Origin: Deltaproteobacteria bacterium UBA7527
GTDB lineage: Bacteria > Desulfobacterota > Syntrophorhabdia > Syntrophorhabdales > Syntrophorhabdaceae
Direction of reading: 5' to 3'
DNA: 16,204 nt
Assembly (NCBI GenBank): GCA_002478225.1
Contig: DLMV01000020.1
Coordinates: forward strand, 17,834 to 34,037
Position 1 is the stretch's first letter. Every line of letters begins with the position of its first letter. Below, piece by piece: positions 1-6,929 of the stretch. The notes beneath the pieces are model-generated. The model had not been told where the DNA came from and did not search any database. It saw only the letters and a list, made by a program, of their open reading frames with translations. Both the position numbers and the translations under genes were made by a program.

Positions 1-118
1 ACTGGATGCTTGATGCTGGATACCGGCAACCAAGTGTTCACCTCACACCTCGATCCTTGTTCGTTTGAATGCGTCTGACCAGCATCAAGTATCGAGCATC
101 GAGAAGCTATCGGCCATG
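1..118. repeat. Heptamer-phased inverted-repeat element, copy 1
   Basis: This element has arms built of 7-bp units around a core. The left arm includes tgatgctgg (11-19), and its exact reverse complement ccagcatca is at 79-87. A C recurs at positions 9, 16, 23, 30, 44, 51, 72, 79, 86, 93 and 100, that is, at 11 of 14 seventh positions. It aligns without gaps to 6804-6906 (86 of 103 identical), including the shared core string gatccttgttcgtttgaat. Similarity continues with small indels to ggccatg (112-118). The left edge may lie outside the window. It fills the gap before lpxK. No protein-coding signal of its own is seen. Confidence 0.85.
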
Positions 119-134
119 CCGATATGCTGTTTCA

Positions 135-163
135 TTGATTTTTCGCACACTTTCTGCTATATT
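135..163 (+). promoter_or_regulatory. Possible sigma-70-type promoter for lpxK
   Basis: TTGATT (135-140) and TATATT (158-163) are separated by 17 bp. Transcription would begin near 170, only a few bases before the ATG at 176, giving a nearly leaderless message. That fits the absence of a Shine-Dalgarno sequence before 176 but is unusual, so the call is tentative. Confidence 0.4.
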
Positions 164-175
164 TTTCGGTTAAAT

Positions 176-1258
176 ATGAGGGCTACCATAGTAAGGGTAT
201 GGCGTGGAGAAGCGCGGGCCCTGCGGTTCGTTCTCTATATCCCTCTTCTTCTTCTGTCTGCCATTTACCGGTTCGGTCTTGTTCTCAGGGAATGCGCATA
301 CAGCAAAGGCATCCTGAGAACCGAAGAAGCAAGGATACCCGTGATCAGCGTCGGGAACATAACGCTCGGCGGAACAGGCAAAACACCTGTTGTTGACAGC
401 ATTGCACGGAGGTTGAAGGAAAAGGGTTTCAACCCAGGGATCATAACAAGAGGCTATATGAGGAAGAGACGGGGCATATTTTGTGTTGATGCCGAAAAGG
501 ACACCGCGGAAGAGGTCGGGGACGAGGCCATGATGCTTGCAAGGCGATCAAAGGTCCCGGTCATTGTAGGAACAAACAGGGCGCAGGCCATCAGCAAGGG
601 GATCCAGTTGTTCAATATCGATATGGCAATACTTGATGACGGGTTTCAGCTAAGGAACATCAAAAAAGATATGGACCTGCTCGTTCTGAACGGCAAAGAA
701 GGCGCGGCTGCCGGTAGCATTTTCCCCCTCGGACCATACCGTGAACCGGAAGAGCGCATCAGGGAAGCGGATGCCATCCTCATCAATAAAGGCGAGCTGG
801 ACTACATGATGAGACATTTTGTCGATACGATGCCGACATTTCGGATAACATATAAACCAGCCTATCTTTACAATATGCGGGATCGCCTCTTTGCCCATTA
901 TAATCTCCTTGTGGGCAAACAGATCCTTGCATTTTCCGGTCTCGGCGACAACCAGTCCTTTTTCAACCTGCTGAATGATCTGGGTGCGAAGGTCGTCCAT
1001 GCCATATCTTTTCCCGACCACCATGTTTACACGGAAAGGGACATAGAACACTGTGCATCCTTTCAGGATGTCCGGTATATTGTAACGACGGAAAAAGACG
1101 CGGTAAAGATGGTCGGCATGAAGCTTCCGGAGAATCTTTTCTTCCTCTCCATCGATGTGGCCATCGAGGGCGAGGAGCACCTGCTGGAGCTCATCACCGG
1201 CAGGATACTTTCATGCAGGAACGGCGCAACGAAAACGGCTTCAGGAACCGCGGTTTAA
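176..1258 (+). CDS. lpxK: Tetraacyldisaccharide 4'-kinase LpxK (lipid A biosynthesis)
   Basis: LpxK phosphorylates the 4' position of tetraacyldisaccharide-1-phosphate to make lipid IVA, at the inner face of the cytoplasmic membrane. The 360-residue product has the family's hydrophobic N-terminal segment (LYIPLLLLSAIYRFGLVL) and the P-loop GGTGKT at residues 65-70 inside the typical context SVGNITLGGTGKTP. ITRGY, GDEAMMLARR, DDGFQLRNI and TTEKDAVK follow in the order expected for the family. The length is close to the usual 320-350. The frame is open back to 65 with other ATGs at 65 and 116. I chose 176 because the upstream codons lie in or just after a repeat element and are not LpxK-like. 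No clear ribosome binding site precedes 176, so the start is uncertain; the family call is firm. Confidence 0.93.
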   Translation: MRATIVRVWRGEARALRFVLYIPLLLLSAIYRFGLVLRECAYSKGILRTEEARIPVISVGNITLGGTGKTPVVDSIARRLKEKGFNPGIITRGYMRKRRGIFCVDAEKDTAEEVGDEAMMLARRSKVPVIVGTNRAQAISKGIQLFNIDMAILDDGFQLRNIKKDMDLLVLNGKEGAAAGSIFPLGPYREPEERIREADAILINKGELDYMMRHFVDTMPTFRITYKPAYLYNMRDRLFAHYNLLVGKQILAFSGLGDNQSFFNLLNDLGAKVVHAISFPDHHVYTERDIEHCASFQDVRYIVTTEKDAVKMVGMKLPENLFFLSIDVAIEGEEHLLELITGRILSCRNGATKTASGTAV

Positions 1259-1263
1259 AAGCT

Positions 1264-1295
1264 TCAGGCTGAAAGCTGTTGGCTGACAGCCTGGC
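1264..1295. repeat. Short heptamer array before leuA
   Basis: The 55-bp gap between lpxK and leuA holds units of seven, ggctgaa, agctgtt, ggctgac and agcctgg, starting at 1268. The outer bases aggctg (1266-1271) and cagcct (1287-1292) are inverted repeats that could form a small hairpin. Confidence 0.6.
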
Positions 1296-1314
1296 AATCA
1301 TAAAAGAGGTGCAT

Positions 1315-2844
1315 ATGTCAGACAGGGTCTATATCTTTGATACTACGTTGAGGGATGGGGAGCAGTCGCCTGGAAACACCATGAACACCCAGGAGAAGCT
1401 CAGAGTGGCCAGACAGCTTGAGATCCTTGGGGTTGACATTATCGAGGCAGGTTTTCCCATAGCATCTGACGGGGATTTTGACGCCGTACGGCAGATCGCG
1501 GGCGCAATAAAGAACAGCGAGGTTGCCGGCCTTGCCCGGGCGAACAATGAAGACATCGACCGCGCATGGGGAGCAATAAAAAACGCCGTAAGCCCCCGCA
1601 TCCATACGTTCATCTCAACCTCTGACATTCACCTCAAATACCAGCTGAAGAAAACCAGGGACGAGGTCCTGAAGATCGCTGTCAATTCTGTCAAGCGGGC
1701 GAAGAAGTATACTCCGAACGTCGAGTTCTCAGCAATGGACGCAACGCGGAGCGACAGGGATTACCTCTGCCGCATGTTCGCCGAGGTCATCAATGCAGGA
1801 GCAGTGACCATCAATGTTCCCGACACGGTCGGATATGCGGTGCCGGAAGAGTTTGGCGCCCTGATCAGGTATATTATGGAAAATGTCCCCAACATCTCCA
1901 TGGCAAGGGTCAGCGTCCACTGCCACAACGACCTTGGACTCGCAGTAGCAAATTCGCTCACGGCGATCCTCAACGGCGCGCGGCAGGTGGAATGCACGCT
2001 GAACGGCATCGGTGAACGTGCGGGGAATGCGTCGCTGGAAGAGATCGCCATGACGCTCCGCACGAGAAAAGATATCTTTCCCGCGGATACACGGATCAAG
2101 ACCGAAAAGATCTATCCTTCAAGCAGGCTCATAACCTCCATCACAGGAGTGCCCGTACAGCCTAACAAGGCGATCGTCGGCGCCAACGCCTTCGCCCATG
2201 AATCAGGCATCCACCAGGACGGGCTTTTGAAGGCAAAGCTCACCTACGAGATCATGACGCCGGAGTCAGTGGGGATCGCAAAAAGCTCCCTGATCCTCGG
2301 GAAACACTCAGGCAGACACGCATTCCGGGAGAGGATCGAGGCGCTTGGCTACGACCTGAACGACAGCGAGCTCAACCTCGCATTCAAGAGGTTCAAAACG
2401 CTTTCCGATATGAAGAAGAATGTCTACGACGAAGACATTGAGATGATCATTATGGATGAAGTGTACAAGATACCGGAACGCTATAAGCTCGTCTATCTCA
2501 ATGTGAGCTGCGGGAATGTTACTATCCCTACCGCCACCGTCAAACTGGAGGTGGACGGCAATATCATGCAGGATGTCGGCGTCGGCGATGGACCTGTCGA
2601 CGCTACCTACAAGATCATCAAGAGGCTCGTCAAAACGACCAGCAGGCTTGTCAAGTTCTCCGTCAATTCCATTACCAAGGATATGGATGCCCAGGGAGAG
2701 GTCTTTGTCAAGCTCGAAGAGAAAGGTCTCGTGGCCATCGGGAAAGGCGCCGACACAGACATCATTGTGGCAAGCGCCAAGGCTTACATAAACGCCCTGA
2801 ACAGGCTTGAATACATGAAAAACAAAACGGTTGAGGTGAAATAA
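1315..2844 (+). CDS. leuA: 2-isopropylmalate synthase
   Basis: This enzyme condenses acetyl-CoA with 2-oxoisovalerate, the first committed step of leucine synthesis. The 509-residue product starts with the DRE-TIM motif: FDTTLRDGEQSPG at about residues 8-20, with Arg13 and Asp14. The metal-binding HCHND lies at 202-206 and the family string LNGIGERAGNASLEE follows. HESGIHQDG and the C-terminal regulatory domain (roughly 390-500) are present, so this is the long, probably leucine-inhibited form. The match to LeuA is better than to citramalate synthase, which is inferred from motif context. ATG 1315 has the Shine-Dalgarno sequence aagaggtg. A TTG at 1279 in the same frame lies inside the heptamer array and is rejected. 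The stop overlaps the leuC start by one base. Confidence 0.95.
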   Translation: MSDRVYIFDTTLRDGEQSPGNTMNTQEKLRVARQLEILGVDIIEAGFPIASDGDFDAVRQIAGAIKNSEVAGLARANNEDIDRAWGAIKNAVSPRIHTFISTSDIHLKYQLKKTRDEVLKIAVNSVKRAKKYTPNVEFSAMDATRSDRDYLCRMFAEVINAGAVTINVPDTVGYAVPEEFGALIRYIMENVPNISMARVSVHCHNDLGLAVANSLTAILNGARQVECTLNGIGERAGNASLEEIAMTLRTRKDIFPADTRIKTEKIYPSSRLITSITGVPVQPNKAIVGANAFAHESGIHQDGLLKAKLTYEIMTPESVGIAKSSLILGKHSGRHAFRERIEALGYDLNDSELNLAFKRFKTLSDMKKNVYDEDIEMIIMDEVYKIPERYKLVYLNVSCGNVTIPTATVKLEVDGNIMQDVGVGDGPVDATYKIIKRLVKTTSRLVKFSVNSITKDMDAQGEVFVKLEEKGLVAIGKGADTDIIVASAKAYINALNRLEYMKNKTVEVK

Positions 2845-4103
2845 TGGGCATGACAATAACGGAAAAGATCCTCGCATCGCACGCCGGAAAAGATTTTGTG
2901 GAGCCGGGGGAGATCATCGACGCGCAGATCGACCTTGCCCTGGCCAACGACATCACAGCGCCGCTGTCGCTTGAGGAGTTTGAGAAGGTTGGTGCGAAGA
3001 ACGTTTTCGATCCCGACAAGGTTGTCCTGGTCATGGACCATTTCACGCCCAGCAAGGACATTCTGTCAGCGGAGAACTGCAAGAAGATCAGAGAATTCGC
3101 CATTGAGCATAAGATCACCCATTTCTACGAAGGAGGGAATTGCGGCATCGAACATGCCCTCCTCCCCGAGCAGGGCCTCGTTGTTGCCGGCGACCTCGTC
3201 ATAGGAGCAGACAGCCATACCTGCACATACGGCGCTCTGGGGGCCTTCGCGACCGGAGTAGGCAGCACCGACCTCACCTACGGCATGGTGAAAGGCAGGA
3301 TATGGTTCAAGGTGCCGGAGAGCATCAAGTTCCATTGTTATGGGAAATGGTCAAAGTGGGTAACAGGAAAAGACCTCATACTCCATATCATCGGCATGAT
3401 AGGTGTGGACGGCGCCCTCTACGCGGCAATGGAATTCGACGGGGAAGCGATCTCAGCACTCTCCATGGATTCGCGCTTCACGATCGCCAACATGACTATC
3501 GAAGCGGGAAGCAAGAACGGGATATTCAGGGTCGACGAGAAGACCCTGGCCTACATGAAGGCGCACAGCAAAAAGCCTTACAGGGTCTTTGAAAGCGATC
3601 CCGATGCGAAGTACCGGGAGGTCTTTGAGATCGATGCATCGAAGATCGAGCTCAATGTTGCATGCCCGTCACTGCCCTCGAATGTGAAGAGCGCCCGCGA
3701 GCTGGGAGATACCAGAATAGATCAGGTCGTCATCGGCTCGTGCACGAATGGCAGGATCAGCGACCTCGAAGCGGCCGCGAAGGTATTCGAGGGGAACAAG
3801 GTCTCCGGGGGCACGCGCTGTATAATCATTCCTGCCACACCGAAGATCTACCGTCAGGGTATGAGGGAGGGATACTTTGATGTCTTCCTCGATGCGGGAT
3901 GCATCATATCGCCGCCCACATGCGGTCCCTGCCTCGGTGGACACATGGGCATCCTGGCAAAAGGGGAAAAGGCGCTGGCAACGACGAACAGAAATTTCAT
4001 CGGCAGGATGGGCCATCCGCAGAGCGAGGTCTACCTTGCAGGTCCCGCAGTAGCGGCGGCAACTGCCATAAAAGGAAGGATAGCGCATCCTGAAGAGATA
4101 TAA
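2844..4103 (+). CDS. leuC: 3-isopropylmalate dehydratase large subunit
   Basis: This is the [4Fe-4S] large subunit that isomerises 2- to 3-isopropylmalate together with LeuD. Its 419 residues match the shorter LeuC2/homoaconitase-type lineage rather than the ~465-residue enterobacterial form. The three cluster cysteines are visible: Cys300 in GSCTNGR, and Cys360 and Cys363 in PPTCGPCLGG. Other family strings are GADSHTCTYGALGAFATGVGST and RNFIGRMGH. The start ATG shares its A with the leuA stop and is preceded by gaggtg, which indicates translational coupling. A second ATG two codons later is possible. A leuD gene of the same lineage follows after a 76-bp gap with a strong inverted repeat. 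Confidence 0.95.
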   Translation: MGMTITEKILASHAGKDFVEPGEIIDAQIDLALANDITAPLSLEEFEKVGAKNVFDPDKVVLVMDHFTPSKDILSAENCKKIREFAIEHKITHFYEGGNCGIEHALLPEQGLVVAGDLVIGADSHTCTYGALGAFATGVGSTDLTYGMVKGRIWFKVPESIKFHCYGKWSKWVTGKDLILHIIGMIGVDGALYAAMEFDGEAISALSMDSRFTIANMTIEAGSKNGIFRVDEKTLAYMKAHSKKPYRVFESDPDAKYREVFEIDASKIELNVACPSLPSNVKSARELGDTRIDQVVIGSCTNGRISDLEAAAKVFEGNKVSGGTRCIIIPATPKIYRQGMREGYFDVFLDAGCIISPPTCGPCLGGHMGILAKGEKALATTNRNFIGRMGHPQSEVYLAGPAVAAATAIKGRIAHPEEI

Positions 4104-4106
4104 ACC

Positions 4107-4158
4107 AGCTAAGAGCTGAGAGCAAGGTTTCTAACCCTCAGCTCTCAGCTCTTAGACC
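4107..4158. repeat. Heptamer inverted repeat between leuC and leuD
   Basis: ctaagagctgagagc (4109-4123) and gctctcagctcttag (4141-4155) are perfect 15-bp complements around a 17-nt loop, and the loop itself contains ggtt/aacc. The right arm reads as three heptamers: ccctcag, ctctcag, ctcttag. No T-run follows, so this is not a classical terminator. It could stabilise or attenuate the leu message. Confidence 0.85.
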
Positions 4159-4179
4159 GGTGCTCAATTAGGAGGTTGT

Positions 4180-4665
4180 ATGCAGATCAGAGGAAGGGTA
4201 TGGAAATTCGGCGATAATATAGATACAGACATCATTATCCCTGCAAAATATCTTGCGATGACGGATCCCGTATCGCTCGGCGAACATTGCATGGAACCCA
4301 TTGCCCCGTCTTTTCATAAAAAGGTCAGGGCAGGCGACATCATTGTATCTGGATCGAACTTCGGATGCGGCTCTTCGAGGGAACATGCCCCTATCGCCAT
4401 ATCCGCCCTCGGCATCCCGCTTGTGATCGCCAGAAGTTTCGCAAGGATCTTTTACAGGAACGCCTTCAATAAAGGACTGGCGCTGCTTGAGGCAGACATT
4501 GCAGATAATGTAGAAGAAGGAGAGGAGATCGAGATCGATCTCTCGTCAGGGGTTATTCGATGGAGGAATATGGAGGTGACGGCAAAGCCGATACCACCGT
4601 TCATGGTGGAGTTAATCAATGAAGGTGGTCTCATCAACTACCTGAAAAAACAACTGGAGGAGTGA
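4180..4665 (+). CDS. leuD: 3-isopropylmalate dehydratase small subunit
   Basis: This is the swivelling small subunit partner of LeuC. The 161-residue length is typical of the LeuC2/LeuD2 type. FGDNIDTDIIIPAKYL opens the protein and the active-site loop GSNFGCGSSREHAP is at about 58-71. The substrate-specificity loop reads YLAM (residues 24-27). In the related methanogen enzymes an Arg at the third position marks homoaconitase, while a small or hydrophobic residue marks isopropylmalate isomerase, so this favours the leucine pathway (inference). A strong ribosome site, aggaggt, precedes ATG 4180. The stop is one base from the asd start, so leuD and asd are almost certainly co-translated. Confidence 0.95.
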   Translation: MQIRGRVWKFGDNIDTDIIIPAKYLAMTDPVSLGEHCMEPIAPSFHKKVRAGDIIVSGSNFGCGSSREHAPIAISALGIPLVIARSFARIFYRNAFNKGLALLEADIADNVEEGEEIEIDLSSGVIRWRNMEVTAKPIPPFMVELINEGGLINYLKKQLEE

Positions 4666-4666
4666 C

Positions 4667-5683
4667 ATGAAGACATACAATGTAGCCGTTGCCGGTGCAA
4701 CCGGGGCCGTCGGGAACGAAATGATCAGCGTGCTTGAGCAAAGGAATTTTCCCGTAAAGAACCTTATCCTTCTCGCATCTTCAAGAAGTGTCGGGAAGAC
4801 GCTGCTTTTCAATGGGAAAAGCGTAAAGGTGCAGGAGCTGAAAGAAGATTCCTTCAAGGGGGTCGATATCGGCTTGTTCTCTCCTGGCGGTTCCGTGAGC
4901 ATGAAGTTCGCTCCCATAGCCGCTGCGAGCGGATGCGTAGTGATAGACAATACGAGCGCGTTCAGGATGGACCCCGATGTCCCCCTCGTGGTCCCCGAAG
5001 TGAACGAACACGCGATCGCGGGGTACAAAAAGAAAGGGATCATCTCGAACCCTAACTGCTCAACGATCCAGATGGTCGTCGTCCTGAAGCCTCTCCATGA
5101 TTTCGCAAAGATCAAAAGGGTTGTCGTATCGACCTACCAGGCAGTATCAGGGACAGGGATGAAGGCGATAAAAGAGCTTGAACAGCAGGTCCTCAACATC
5201 TATAATTCACGGAAGATCGAGATCAAGGTCTACCCGCACCAGATAGCCTTTAACTGCATGCCGCATATTGATTCCTTCCTTGAAAACGGATATACAAAGG
5301 AAGAGATGAAGATGGTCAACGAGACAAAGAAGATCATGGAAGACCACAGCATTGCCGTCACCGCAACGACCGTCCGGGTTCCCGTCTTCTACGGCCACTC
5401 CGAATCGGTGAACATCGAATTCGAGAAAGACGTCACCCCTGAAAAGGCCCGCGCGCTGCTGAAGAAGGCCCCCGGCGTAAAGGTCGTCGATGACCCTTCA
5501 AAGAACAAGTATCCCCTCGCGATCAACGCGGCAGGAAAGGACGATACCTTTGTGGGCCGCATCAGAAGGGATGAAACGATAGCGCACGGACTGAACATGT
5601 GGATCGTTGCCGACAATATCCGGAAAGGGGCCGCCCTGAACGCCGTCCAGATCGCGGAAGCGCTGATAAGGAAATATTTATAG
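4667..5683 (+). CDS. asd: Aspartate-semialdehyde dehydrogenase
   Basis: This enzyme reduces aspartyl-4-phosphate to aspartate semialdehyde with NADPH, feeding lysine, diaminopimelate, threonine and methionine synthesis. The 338 residues begin with the Rossmann motif VAVAGATGAVGNEM. The catalytic cysteine is Cys131 in SNPNCSTIQM. FSPGGSVS, the substrate-binding region VPVFYGHSESV and the C-terminal helix GAALNAVQIAEALI fit the bacterial Asd family and its usual length. The start is one base after the leuD stop with ggagg upstream. In related genomes leuB often sits between leuD and asd; here nothing separates them. It is the last gene of the plus-strand run and is followed by a heptamer array facing a minus-strand gene. 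Confidence 0.95.
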   Translation: MKTYNVAVAGATGAVGNEMISVLEQRNFPVKNLILLASSRSVGKTLLFNGKSVKVQELKEDSFKGVDIGLFSPGGSVSMKFAPIAAASGCVVIDNTSAFRMDPDVPLVVPEVNEHAIAGYKKKGIISNPNCSTIQMVVVLKPLHDFAKIKRVVVSTYQAVSGTGMKAIKELEQQVLNIYNSRKIEIKVYPHQIAFNCMPHIDSFLENGYTKEEMKMVNETKKIMEDHSIAVTATTVRVPVFYGHSESVNIEFEKDVTPEKARALLKKAPGVKVVDDPSKNKYPLAINAAGKDDTFVGRIRRDETIAHGLNMWIVADNIRKGAALNAVQIAEALIRKYL

Positions 5684-5690
5684 CAAAACA

Positions 5691-5756
5691 CAGCAGGCAG
5701 TAAGCAGTAGGCGCTAAAAGCTTCTGCTGCTTACTCCCTACTACCTACTCTCTTTT
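5691..5756. repeat. Heptamer array with stem, convergent gap after asd
   Basis: The left side reads cagcagg, cagtaag, cagtagg (5691-5711). The right side reads gcttact, ccctact, acctact, ctctttt (5729-5756). agtaagcag (5699-5707) pairs exactly with ctgcttact (5727-5735). The T-rich tail ctcttttgttg on the plus strand means the structure may also help end asd transcription, but the stem-to-T distance is too long for a textbook intrinsic terminator. Confidence 0.75.
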
Positions 5757-5763
5757 GTTGTTG

Positions 5764-6102
5764 CTATGGGTCGGTCTTCGGCGGTTGCGTCTTCTGGATC
5801 CTGTCTATCTCCTCTTCGATGTCCCGGATCAGGAGCTTCAACTGCGAGATCGCGTGTACGCGTTCCTTAATATAGCTGTCTTCCCGGCTTGTCGTTTTTC
5901 CTGAAGTGAATTCATCGTATACGTATTCGCCGATCTCAACATATAATTTCTGTATGTTCCGCTGAACCTTCGTAATATCGATATATCTCTTTTTGCTTAT
6001 CATCGCCTGTTTCTCGACATTGAAGGCAATATCCTGGGCAGTCTCTTTAAGCGTCTTCAACCCTTCTTCTGTCTTCTTTTTCAGGTCATCGATGAGAGCC
6101 AT
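5764..6102 (-). CDS. Small coiled-coil protein of unknown function
   Basis: I do not recognise a named family in this 112-residue protein. It is hydrophilic, with no signal peptide or membrane segment. Residues ~3-30 (LIDDLKKKTEEGLKTLKETAQDI) and ~80-105 (AISQLKLLIRDIEEEIDRIQ) show heptad spacing of hydrophobic residues typical of coiled coils. The middle YVEIGEYVYDEF and the short proline-rich tail PPKTDP complete it. The layout recalls small helical envelope or stress accessory proteins, without a real match. It is supported as a gene by a strong ribosome site (ggaggag) and a good promoter with a palindrome over the -10. It is divergent from a universal stress protein. Confidence 0.82.
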   Translation of the reverse strand: MALIDDLKKKTEEGLKTLKETAQDIAFNVEKQAMISKKRYIDITKVQRNIQKLYVEIGEYVYDEFTSGKTTSREDSYIKERVHAISQLKLLIRDIEEEIDRIQKTQPPKTDP

Positions 6103-6117
6103 TTCTCCTCCTTCATG

Positions 6118-6133
6118 ATTACGCTAACGTAAT
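6118..6133. promoter_or_regulatory. Palindromic operator candidate over the -10 box
   Basis: ATTACG (6118-6123), four bases, then CGTAAT (6128-6133) form a perfect 6+6 inverted repeat. It covers the -10 and start point of the promoter for the coiled-coil gene, the usual position of a repressor site. No regulator gene in the window can be assigned to it. Confidence 0.5.
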
Positions 6134-6159
6134 ATACCCATCTGCTCCGGATTTTTCAA
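6131..6159 (-). promoter_or_regulatory. Sigma-70-type promoter of the coiled-coil gene
   Basis: Read on the minus strand, TTGAAA (6159-6154) and TATATT (6136-6131) are separated by exactly 17 bp. Transcription would begin near 6124, leaving a ~20-nt leader that contains the ribosome site. Confidence 0.65.
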
Positions 6160-6239
6160 GCAATACCCTCTCGCTTTGCCCCCTGTATTCATTTCACTTG
6201 ACCCCTCGACCCCCTCGACCCCTCAAATATCAAAACTAT

Positions 6240-6268
6240 TTGACTAAACGGATACCCGCATGTATATA
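6240..6268 (+). promoter_or_regulatory. Sigma-70-type promoter of the universal stress protein gene
   Basis: TTGACT (6240-6245) and TATATA (6263-6268) are separated by 17 bp. The predicted start, near 6275, gives a ~30-nt leader with cggagg before ATG 6306. Confidence 0.6.
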
Positions 6269-6305
6269 AATCTATGAACACATATTATTCCCGGAGGTCA
6301 ATGCT

Positions 6306-6761
6306 ATGTTCAAAAAAATAGTTTGTCCCATCGACTTTTCAGAATTTACGAACGAAATTGTCGCCTATGCAGCAGGTATCGCAAAGAAGTTCAACGCAGA
6401 GCTTCATCTCTTGCACATTATTCCAAACCTCAATTATTTTACGCCCTATGAGTCTTTTCTTACCCCGGAGAACCTTGTAGCGATCGAAAACAACATCAAC
6501 ACCGAAGTGGAAAGGGACTTCGATAAGATCATCAAGGGCATCGATATCCAGGTCAAGAAGATCACCAGGACCGGCATCACCTTCGTCGAGATCATTGATT
6601 ATGTGAAGACCGAAGGCATCGACCTCATCGTCATGGGCACCCATGGACGAAGCGGCATCGAGCATATCCTTATCGGGAGCGTCGCAGAGAAGGTGGTCCG
6701 GAAAGCCCCCTGCCCTGTCCTTACTGTACGGCCGAAAGGGAAAACATTCCAGATGCCGTAA
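6306..6761 (+). CDS. Universal stress protein, UspA family (ATP-binding type)
   Basis: This is a single-domain cytoplasmic USP of 151 residues, the usual size. The N-terminus KKIVCPIDFSEFTNEIVAYAAGIA is the canonical first strand with its Asp. The C-terminal motif VMGTHGRSGIEHILIGSVAEKVVRK fits the G-x2-G-x9-G-S/T signature of USPs that bind ATP, so this is probably the MJ0577-like nucleotide-binding type rather than the UspA type. It has its own promoter and ribosome site and ends 169 bp before the convergent radA stop. The partner and the stress it responds to cannot be read from the sequence. Confidence 0.93.
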   Translation: MFKKIVCPIDFSEFTNEIVAYAAGIAKKFNAELHLLHIIPNLNYFTPYESFLTPENLVAIENNINTEVERDFDKIIKGIDIQVKKITRTGITFVEIIDYVKTEGIDLIVMGTHGRSGIEHILIGSVAEKVVRKAPCPVLTVRPKGKTFQMP

Positions 6762-6770
6762 TAGAAGACG

Positions 6771-6927
6771 AGCTCATAGTTCATAGCTCATGGCAAACCC
6801 GATTCTGGATGCTCGATACTGGATCCTGGCAACCCCATGCTCACCTCGCACTCCGATCCTTGTTCGTTTGAATGCATCTGGCTAGCATCAAGCATCGAGC
6901 ATCCAGAATCCTATCAAGTTGGCCATG
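6771..6927. repeat. Heptamer-phased inverted-repeat element, copy 2, with leading heptamers
   Basis: The whole convergent gap between uspA and radA is one in-phase 7-bp array. agctcat, agttcat and agctcat (6771-6791) come first. The element follows: gattctggatgctcgat (6801-6817) is exactly complementary to 6894-6910, and 19 of 20 bases match when 6801-6820 is compared with 6891-6910. From 6805 to 6910 a C occupies 14 of 16 seventh positions, straight through the core that lies between the arms. Copy 1 (1-103) aligns with a constant offset of 6803 and no gaps. The element ends with ggccatg, three bases from the radA stop. Confidence 0.9.
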
Positions 6928-6929
6928 AG

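Noticed and set aside
650..1180. A 176-codon minus-strand open frame within lpxK
   Set aside because: lpxK motifs on the plus strand run through the whole stretch; the antisense frame has no ribosome site or recognisable domain.
1279..1314. TTG start extending LeuA by 12 residues
   Set aside because: The extension falls in a heptamer array, and ATG 1315 has a good ribosome site followed directly by the LeuA N-terminal motif.
6771..6927. CRISPR array or tRNA in the uspA-radA gap
   Set aside because: Units are 7 bp and degenerate with no repeat-spacer pattern, and no cloverleaf or cas genes are present.
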